From assembly GCA_007922225.1 (NCBI GenBank), contig ML679961.1:66911075-66975074 (forward strand): a stretch of 64,000 nt of DNA, given 5' to 3'. Below are positions 57,141 through 64,000 of the stretch, one piece after another. The position numbers were made by a program, and so were the translations under genes. Position 1 is the first letter of the stretch; every line of letters starts with the position of its first letter. Origin of the DNA: Emydura subglobosa (taxonomy: Eukaryota > Chordata > Testudines > Chelidae). The notes beneath the pieces were generated by a model. The model was not told where the DNA came from, searched no databases, and was given only the letters and a program-made list of their open reading frames with translations.

Positions 57141-57449
57141 AGAGAGACAAAATATACCTGTGTACATTTAAAAGAAGTTTCAATATACTTTAGTAAAATA
57201 TGCATATTACAAAAATTTTTTGTTATTCTTTTTCCTCTCAATTTTTCCTGATTTTTTAATTTTTAAACTGATTTCATCCTGGTTTTAAAGATTGGAAAAG
57301 AAACTGAAAAATTCCCAGATTTTTGTTTTACAAATAAAAACTGAAAACACAGAACACTAGGCACATAATAGACATGGATCTCTGCCACCTAGAAGGGATA
57401 TATATTCAATAAGTGAAATTTTAGAAACTAATAGAATTCTAAACAATTT

Positions 57450-57530
57450 ATTGAAAACCTAGCATATATTTAGTGCTTTACACACTTTTAATTTATCCTC
57501 ATAACAATCATTTGAAGTAGGAACTGTAAG
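57450..57530 (-). repeat. MIR-like SINE fragment
   Basis: TTTAGTGCTTTACACACTTT and ATCCTCATAACAATCATTTG followed by AAGTAGG is the antisense of the MIR 3' body. Confidence 0.7.
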
Positions 57531-57534
57531 TCAT

Positions 57535-59221
57535 AGCTGGACCATTACTAAATGATGATGGAGACAATAACAGTAAATGCAGGAATGGCCAAAGTGTTAA
57601 ATGCCTTTTTTGTTTCAGTTTTCACCAAAAAGTTAGCAATGATTGTTCACTATGTTAGTCATCAGTCATTGTAAATAGGGTTGAATTTAAGAGCTAAAAA
57701 TAGGGAAAGAACAACTTAAGAATTGCTTAGACAAGTTAGATATCTTCAGATCAGCAGGGCCTGATGAAAAGCATCCCAGACTACTAAAGTAACTGGCTGC
57801 AGAGAGCTGAGCCATTAGCGATTATCTTTGGTAACTCATGGAGGACAAGAGAGATCACAGAGAACTGGAAAAGGGCAAATATAGTACCTATCTATAAAAA
57901 TGGGAATAAGGACAACCCAGGAAATAACAGACCAGTCAGCTTAACTTCAGTACCTGGAAAGATAATGGAGCAAATAATCAAATAATCAAGTAGTAAGCAC
58001 GTAGAAGAAAATAACATAATAAGTCAACAGTCAACATGGATTTGTCAAGAACAAATCATGTTGAGCCAGTCTAATATCCTTCTTTAACAGGGTTACAAGC
58101 TTTATGTATGGAGGGAAAGCAGTAGATATGATATATTTCAACTTTAGTAAGGATTTTGATACTCTCTCATATGACCTTCTCAAACTATAGAAACATAGCC
58201 TAGATGAACCTACTATAAGATGAGTGCACAACTGGTTGGAAAACCACACTCAGAGAGTAGTTATCTATGGTTACAATCAAGCTTGAAAGGCATATGGAGT
58301 TTAGTTCCATAGGGATCTGTCCTGGGTCCAATTATATTTGATATCTTCATAAATTTGGATAGTGTCATAGAGAATATACTTACAACGTTTGTGGATTACA
58401 CCAAGCTGCAAGTGGTTTAGAGGATAGGATTAGAATTCAAAATGATCTGGACAAACTGGAGAAATGGTCTGAAATAAATAGGATGAAATTCAATAAGGGC
58501 AAATGCAAAGTACTACACTTAGGCAGGAATACTCAATTACACAAATACAAGATGGAAAATGACTTCCTAGGAAGGAAACGATTTGAGAGTTATAGTGGAT
58601 CACAAATTAAATCTGAGTCAACAATGCAATACTGTTGCCAAAAAAAAAGCAAACATCATTCTGGGATGTATTAACAGGAGTGTTGTAAGCAAGACATGAG
58701 AAGCAATTATTCCACTGTACTCAACACCAATAAGGCTTCAACTGGTAGTGTCCAGTTTTGGATATTTTAGGAATATGACAAATTGGAGAAAGTTCAGAGG
58801 ATACCAACAAAAATGATTAAAGGTCTAGAAAACATGACCTATGAAAAAAATTGGGTTTGTTTAATCTGTAGAAGAGAAGACGGGGGGGCCATGATAACAG
58901 TTTTCAAGTATGTAAAAGATTGTTATAAAGAGGAGGGCGATAAATCTTCCTTGCTTCAATTTAAGCCCATTATTTTTTGTACTGTCCTCAGTGGTTAAGG
59001 AGAACAATTTAAGCTAGACACTAAGAAAAAACTCCCTAGCTGTAAGGATAGCTAAGCGTTGGAACTAGATACCTAGGAAACCTTCATGGAGGTTTTTAAG
59101 AACAGGTTACACAAATACCAGTCAGGGATGATCTAGATAATACTTAGTCCTGCCTCAATGCAAAGGACTGGACTAGATGATCTATCAAGGTACCTTCCAG
59201 TCCTATGTTTCTAGGATTCTA
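57535..59221 (+). pseudogene. CR1 LINE reverse transcriptase, 5'-truncated and decayed
   Basis: Plus-strand readings across many frameshifts follow CR1 order. GMAKVLNAFFVSVFTKK comes first, then [13 protein letters not shown]. The RT core starts with REITENWKRANIVPIYKNGN and RPVSLTSVPGKIMEQII, then MKFNKGKCKVLHLGRNTQ (58483 on). KVQRIPTKMIKGLENM follows, and a C-terminal KRWN-IPRKPSWRFL-type stretch. The 3' end has CTAGATGATCTATC, then CTTCCAGTCCTATG and TTTCTAGGATTCT, the CR1 short-repeat terminus. Target-site duplications are usually absent in CR1. Nicking and reverse transcription activity is lost. Confidence 0.9.
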
Positions 59222-59330
59222 TTTTCCCCATTTCACAAGTGGGGAAATTGAGACATAGAGGTGAGGACTCAATCAATGTCAGAGCCCAGATCAGAACTCA
59301 GGACTTTCTGGAGGCTAGTAGACAAAACAG
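59222..59330 (-). repeat. MIR-like SINE fragment
   Basis: TTTTCCCCATTTCACAAGTG followed by GGGAAATTGAGACATAGAG and CAGAGCCCAGATCAGAACTC is antisense MIR body. It abuts the CR1 3' terminus. Confidence 0.7.
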
Positions 59331-59424
59331 ACAAAAAGCAAGTTGACAGCAGAGGGTAAAGATCATATTGTATCTAAGTAACATGTCCACTGTGGCCTCT
59401 TTGAAGACCCTTTAACATTTAGAC

Positions 59425-60192
59425 TCTCAGACTATAAAGTCAGAAGGGACCATTATGATCATCTAGTCTGACCTCCTGCACAATGCAGGCCACACAACTT
59501 CACCAACCCACTCCTGTAATAGACCCCCAACCTAAGACTGAGTTACTGAAGTCCTCAAATAATGATTTAAAGATTTCAAGGTACAGAGAATCCACCAGCA
59601 AGTGACCTGTGCCCCATGCTACAGAGGAAGGCGAAAAAGGCGAAAAAAACCCAGGACCTGCCCTGGGGGAAAATTCCTTCCCAACCCCAAATATGGAAAT
59701 CAGTTAAACCCTGAGCATGTGGGCAAGACTCACCAGCCAGACACCCAGAAAGAATTCTCTGTAGTAACTCAGAACCCACCCCATGTAACATCCCTTTACA
59801 GGCCATTGGGCATATTTACCGCTAGTAATCTAAGATCAGTCAATTGCCAAATTAGGCTGTCACATCATACCATCCCATCCATAAACTTATCAAGCTCAGA
59901 CTTGAAGCCAGCTAGGTTTCTTGCCCACACTGCTCCCCTTGGAAGGCTGTTCCAGAACTTCACTCCCCTGATGGTTAGAAACCTTTGTCTAATTTCAAGT
60001 CTAAACTTCCTGATGGTCAGTTTATATCCATTTGTTCTTATGTCCACATTGGTGCTGAACTTAAATAACTCTTCTCCCTCCCTGGTATTTATCCCTCTGA
60101 TGTATTTATATAGAGCAATCATATCTCCCCTCAGCCTTCTTTTAGTTAAGCTAAACAAGCTAAGCTCTTTGAGTCTCCTCTCATAAAACAGG
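59425..60192 (-). pseudogene. CR1 LINE C-terminus and 3' UTR, antisense
   Basis: The minus-strand frame 59865-60158 reads FSLTKRRLRGDMIALYKYIR, then TNGYKLTIRKFRLEIRQRFL and RGVKFWNSLPR, ending KSELDKFMDGMV. This is the conserved CR1 C-terminus in one clean frame. The 3' UTR follows to the 3' end near 59430 (GTCAGAAGGGACCATTATG in antisense). It is the youngest-looking CR1 copy here, truncated at about 60190. A 194-codon plus-strand frame over it is a shadow. Confidence 0.92.
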
Positions 60193-61255
60193 ACCCAAGG
60201 AAGGGCTGCAGCGGCCTGGCTGGACAGAAACAGGCCCAGCAGACAAGTCTGCCCGACAACAGAAAGGCCGGGCAGTGATAGGACTGCTTGGCCCGCCCAA
60301 TCAGCAACAGCGGGGCGGAGCCCCTAGTGGAAGGGGCAATGTAAAAGACAGGCCCCAGAACACAGTCTGGGAGAGACTGTTGCTGGAGGTAGGTATGCTG
60401 CCTCGCTGGCTGAGGCCTAGGTTGGAGCCCAGCCCAGCCTGCCTCCCAGAACAGAGACTCTGACCATCCCCGGACCAACCCGGGTCTGGAGACTGGGTAG
60501 GGCCTTCACGTAGCTGGACCAGGCCACCTGGCCAGAGGGACTGGCCCTGGGACTGGACTGAGCCCCCTGAGCAACCTGGGTGGAAGATACCCCTGGAGGC
60601 CAGATGGGACCTGGAGGAGCTGCTGGATGCTGAGCCCCCAGAGATGGGACAGGACCTGTATGAGCTGCCTGAGGCTGAGCCATCCCAAGCCCTGTGACTT
60701 AGAGGAGCTGCCCCTCACAGAGGAGCTCCCTGCCTTGCCACCTGTGGACAAGGAGGGACTGGCGGGGCTACCCCGGACTGAGCACCTCAGTGACCCCGAA
60801 GACCCTGATGAGCCAGGTACCTGGAGATACGGGGAGGAAGTGGCCTAGGGACAGCCATAGTCAGTGGCTGGGACAGGGGCAAGCCCCGTTGGCATGTTGC
60901 GGCAGGAGCCCCACTGACTGAGTGGCAACGCCTTTGCCACTACTAGGGCCCTCGGCTGGGACACAGTGGAGACGGGTGGGCCTGCATCACCCTCCCCCCT
61001 TCCCTAGCCAGCCTGGGAGAGCCTCCTCCTCCTCCCTACCGTTTCTGAGAGCGGACCCACTTCTTGCTCGCCCGCCCTGCCTGAGGGCTGGGGCGACATT
61101 GTGCTTGCTCGCCTGCCCTGCCTGAGGGCCGGCCTACGACCCCCACAAGAGGGCTAACTGTTCCCCCTTTAGGAAGGCGCTGTGGCCTTCCCCAGAGTCT
61201 GGACCTGAGGAAGGGCTCCAGCCACCGAGCCGTAGAGGACAGCCCTGTAACAGAG
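60193..61255 (+). mobile_element. GC-rich repeat with promoter boxes and acidic DLEEL reading
   Basis: From the left: CCAAT in GCCCAATCAGC (60295-60305), a GC box GGGGCGGAGCC (60312-60322), a TATA-like TGTAAAAGACAGG (60341-60353), then a G+C-rich leader. A coding-like segment follows: WDLEELLDAEPPE, then GQDLYELPEAE, a stop and frame shift, and DLEELPLTEELPALPPVDKE to PDEPGTWRYGEEVA and a stop at 60846-60848. The layout parallels the 41.0-41.9 kb unit. A repeated AAGGAAGGGCTGCAGC-like string (60196 and 61208) may mark the ends. It abuts the truncated CR1. Class uncertain; LTR-like favoured. Confidence 0.5.
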
Positions 61256-62147
61256 GCTAATTACCAGGCTGTCAGCAGCATCAGAATTTGATGCAAATAC
61301 AGATCTATGCTGTTTATTACACATTAATTTATCTCTTACCATATAAGACACTAAAGCCTCTGATTCAAACAGAAGGGATAGACATCTGTACCAGCATTTT
61401 GTGAGAAACAAGGAGAGGAAGTTCTGAGAGCTTGAGGGGGGAGGGGAGGTAGGTGCTCATATCCCGGTAGCGCTTGTCAGCTACACTAAACTAGGAAGAA
61501 GGAGAAATCTTGAGAATGCGATTGCCGTTATTCTCTGCTGTAGCTCTCAGATCAACCCTTTACATTCACAGCAATGATATTTAGCCGTTCGTTTCATGCC
61601 AACCAATCCAAATTTTAGCCCATTAGGAATTGAAATTCTCCCTCTCACACCCCTAATTTCTGGAGAATATAGACTGAGATTGGGATTTTCATTTAAAATG
61701 CTTGTTTTAACTGGAAGTAGGAGGGTGCTCACAAGCTGCACAGCGGGAGCCACATCCCCTCCTCTATCCAACCAACCCATGTGTAAGGTGGGGACAGGCA
61801 CTGAGGCAGCTTTTAATATCTTTCTTATAAATGCCACGTTCTTCTAGAGAAACTCCCTTCTTGTGAAAGGGTACTGATAATCAGGGGAAACCTATCTCGC
61901 TCTCACCACCTTCAGCAGTGATACTGCTGATTCCTGTAGTTCAGTTATACTAACAGAGATAAATACCACAGGGGCGCTCTATCCTCATACTTTCAGTGAG
62001 GATCACCAGCTAGAATCAGAAAGAACATCCTGCTGAATGGGGTAGAATTGCAAAGTTAGTTCTATTTCAGGGGTTTTACACCTTCCTTTAAAACATTCAG
62101 CATTTGCTACTGGTAAATATAGGTTAATTGATTAGACAGCCCCACTG
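61256..62147. other. No gene recognised
   Basis: Open frames of up to 96 codons on both strands, unrecognised. Confidence 0.5.
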
Positions 62148-62155
62148 GTCTACTC

Positions 62156-62752
62156 CAGAGGTTTACAAACTGTGGGGCACGCCCCCCCTAAAGGGGCATG
62201 GAGGAATGTTGGGGGGGGGGGTGATGCCAGGCAGCATAAGCCAGCCACAACAGCAGGGCCCAGGCCAGTCCCCACAGTGCAGGTGGGGGGACACCACATC
62301 CACCCCCCTGCCCCCCGACTTGCCTGAGCAGGCCACCCAGCCTGTGTGTCAGTGCCAACATCTGCCACAGTCGCACCGATTTCCACTCCCAGCAGCCTCC
62401 ACGCCGTGCCAACTCCGCCCCCAGAGATCATTGCACACGCCTTCCCTCACCCTGAAAACCCGAGGGGAGGGAGGGGAAGGTATTGGCTCTACCCTCGTGG
62501 TGCAGCCTGGCTGCAAGGGAGAAGCAGCCCACTGCTGAGGAAGCTTTTGGCTGTGCCACTGGTAAGTATCTGTGCATTTGAAACTTACAAGTGTAAATAA
62601 TTTAATTAAAGTTGCGTTAAGGTCTCTGTTATGCTCGATAGCCTACTTATAAACCTATTTTTGCATGTGCCTATTTTTGTCTGGGGGGGGAGGCGCAACC
62701 AAAAGTTGTAACTCAAAGAGGGGGCTCAGCTCAAAAAGTTTGCAATCCACTC
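62156..62752. mobile_element. hAT-type MITE
   Basis: The 597-base element lies between perfect 8-base duplications, GTCTACTC at 62148-62155 and 62753-62760. Its ends are imperfect inverted repeats: CAGAGGTTTACAAACT at the left and, in reverse, GAGTGGATTGCAAACT at the right (12 of 16). The left interior is very G+C-rich with a run of 12 G near 62211-62222. There is no transposase; the 136-codon frame inside reflects composition. Confidence 0.86.
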
Positions 62753-62808
62753 GTCTACTCTAATGTGATAATGTCTATGTTCCACTTTAAGTGATCTTTC
62801 TCCTAGAT

Positions 62809-63058
62809 CAGTGTTTCTCAAATAGCGTTCTGCGGAACCCTGGGGTTCCGCAGGACAAGTCGAAGGGTTCCGCCGATCAGCTGCTATCACGCCGCCGATC
62901 AGCTGCTATCGCACCGCCAAAAACGGCTCAGATAGCCCGCCACCAAAAGCTGCCTTCACTGCGCCGCCGAAAAGGGGTAGATAGTTTGGACTTTTCGGCG
63001 GACGGTCTGGCATGGCTGGGCAAGGGTTCCGGGGGGGAAATATAATTGAGAAACACTG
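62809..63058. mobile_element. hAT-Charlie-like MITE, CpG-rich
   Basis: The 250-base element has ends CAGTGTTTCTCAA and TTGAGAAACACTG (13-base perfect inverted repeat) and perfect 8-base duplications, TCCTAGAT at 62801-62808 and 63059-63066. Inside, CCGCCGATCAGCTGCTATC occurs twice at a 22-base period (62870 and 62892). An inner stem GGAACCCTGGGGTTCC is also present. Retained CpGs suggest a relatively young insertion. Confidence 0.9.
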
Positions 63059-63066
63059 TCCTAGAT

Positions 63067-63884
63067 ATTTTCTAGAGACTTGGAGGTCTTTAGGGGAACG
63101 GGTCCAAATCAAGGGGGCAGAGGTTGCAGGGAATTGTTGCAATGCATGCATTCAACATGATTCGTTTTTTAAAAACTGTGCTTTTCAAACATATTCAAAA
63201 ACCTTCAATTATAGTGTAGTGATAGTCAGAAAATTAACTGAAGAATATTATTGTAGGATTCTTCATTCATCCTCCCTGTGATTTGAAATTAGATATGCTC
63301 CGTTTACATGTCAAAAGATAGTTTTCTAAGTGCTGGCACAAATTCCAGCTGGGTTCTCAAAATGCAGCTGTCTCTCTTTCTGGCTCTGATTCCATCACTA
63401 CAAATAAATATGCTGCAATTGGAAATTATCCAAGAATTGTGTAGTTGATAAACAAGACAGAATAGATTCTCCATCTTGCTGTCCTTTACCTGTATTTTCT
63501 CTGCACAGTTAACAGGAAGAAAAACTCATTTTATGTCTATGAAGAAAGTAGATCTGACTAGCAGATACACAGAAAAGAGCAGTATTGTGAAGCAGAAAAG
63601 GGACAGTTTTCCTGGATCATTTTTCTGAGCATAATTAAGGCTCTACGTACTCTGCAGCAAGCAGGATTTAAATGCTACAGCCAGGCTAGAAACAGTTGGG
63701 ATATTTGGTCCTGAAGCACTGTGGGAGGAAGTTTAGGATTCAGGAACATGCTAATTTGTTGGATGTTTCTGCTAAAATGATCAGAAGTAAAATCATTAAC
63801 AACACTGACATTGACATTATCATCTTTAGACTCTTGAGTCAGTAACCTAGTGACAGGAATGACCAGTTCACATTTCTCAGAAGT
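63067..63884. other. No gene recognised
   Basis: AT-rich with nothing supportable. Confidence 0.5.
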
Positions 63885-64000
63885 AGCACTGGGCAGAACC
63901 AGGATTTTTCATTTCACAAGAACTTGTGTGATTTTGAAATTTTTGTTCCATTTCAAACTGGAACAAAACCAAAACATTTTAGATTTCCCCAGGAAACAAA
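63885..64000. mobile_element. AT-rich MITE, cut by the window end
   Basis: AGCACTGGGCAGAACC followed by A/T-rich sequence (TTTTGAAATTTTTG, CCATTTCAAACTGG) resembles the left end of the 31362-31741 element (AGAGCTGGGTGAA). The right end lies outside the window. Confidence 0.5.

Larger units (their letters stand above)
54990..57359 (+). mobile_element. Nearly full-length decayed hAT transposon
   Basis: About 2.37 kb. The left end TGGTGTTCCATGTTTTTAG is mirrored by the right end, which reads TAGTGTTCTGTGTTTTCAG in reverse; the similarity extends to about 27 bases. Flanks are GGGACATA (54982-54989) and GGCACATA (57360-57367), 7 of 8 identical, as expected for the hAT 8-base duplication. It contains a decayed transposase gene on the plus strand. 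Single-base uncertainty remains at the left boundary. Confidence 0.83.

Noticed and set aside
59602..60186. Plus-strand open frame of 194 codons
   Set aside because: It is the reverse of a well-matched CR1 C-terminus and 3' region on the minus strand.
62128..62538. Plus-strand open frame of 136 codons
   Set aside because: It begins before a hAT MITE boundary and lies mainly inside it; composition artefact.
1..64000. CRISPR arrays, operons, prophage or bacterial defence systems
   Set aside because: No short direct-repeat array with spacers, no dense coding, and vertebrate retroelements and SINEs throughout.

Overview
This is non-coding vertebrate DNA. It is AT-rich overall, with no operons, no ribosome binding sites and no long intact reading frame of a host gene. 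The repeats point to a sauropsid, most probably a turtle: CR1 LINEs in both orientations, an RTE LINE, Penelope-like elements (PLEs), MIR/CORE-type tRNA-derived SINEs, solo LTRs, and many hAT and Harbinger-like DNA transposons. The taxon is inferred from repeat families I recognise; no host gene confirms it. I found no host protein-coding gene I can name. The window is probably intergenic or a long intron.

Layout. 1-3.5 kb: nothing recognised. 3.5-4.6 kb: a PLE insertion made of two head-to-head partial copies, each with a GIY-YIG endonuclease fragment. 8.07-8.94 kb: a solo LTR with a 5-bp target duplication. 9.7-10.5 kb: two hAT-type MITEs. 11.8-12.7 kb: 3' part of an RTE LINE. 24-27 kb: a GC-rich LTR-like block, an L2-like LINE fragment, a fold-back element and a second PLE insertion with a perfect 13-bp target duplication. 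27.3-27.65 kb: a SINE with a Harbinger-like MITE inside it. 31-33 kb: a tRNA-derived SINE, a hAT MITE and microsatellites. 37.1-38.9 kb: a decayed hAT (ZMYM/TTF-finger type) transposase split by a solo LTR. 39.6 kb: a small hAT element. 41.0-41.9 kb: a GC-rich solo LTR with an acidic open frame on the minus strand. 42.3-43.0 kb: antisense CR1. 43.9-44.2 kb: a very degenerate minisatellite. 49.4-50.3 kb: an LTR with CCAAT and TATA boxes. 50.4-51.4 kb: a cluster of fold-back elements. 55.0-57.4 kb: a nearly full-length decayed hAT transposon with terminal repeats. 57.5-60.2 kb: two convergent CR1 copies. 60.2-61.25 kb: a second GC-rich repeat with the same acidic coding motif. 62.1-63.1 kb: two more hAT elements with perfect 8-bp duplications. 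The window ends inside another AT-rich MITE.

These are molecular fossils, not genes that work together. What can be read is insertion history: nesting, target duplications, asymmetric PLE ends, and DNA-transposon families without their own transposase near decayed transposase genes of the same superfamily. All coordinates of degenerate repeats are approximate. Those given with target duplications were read base by base.
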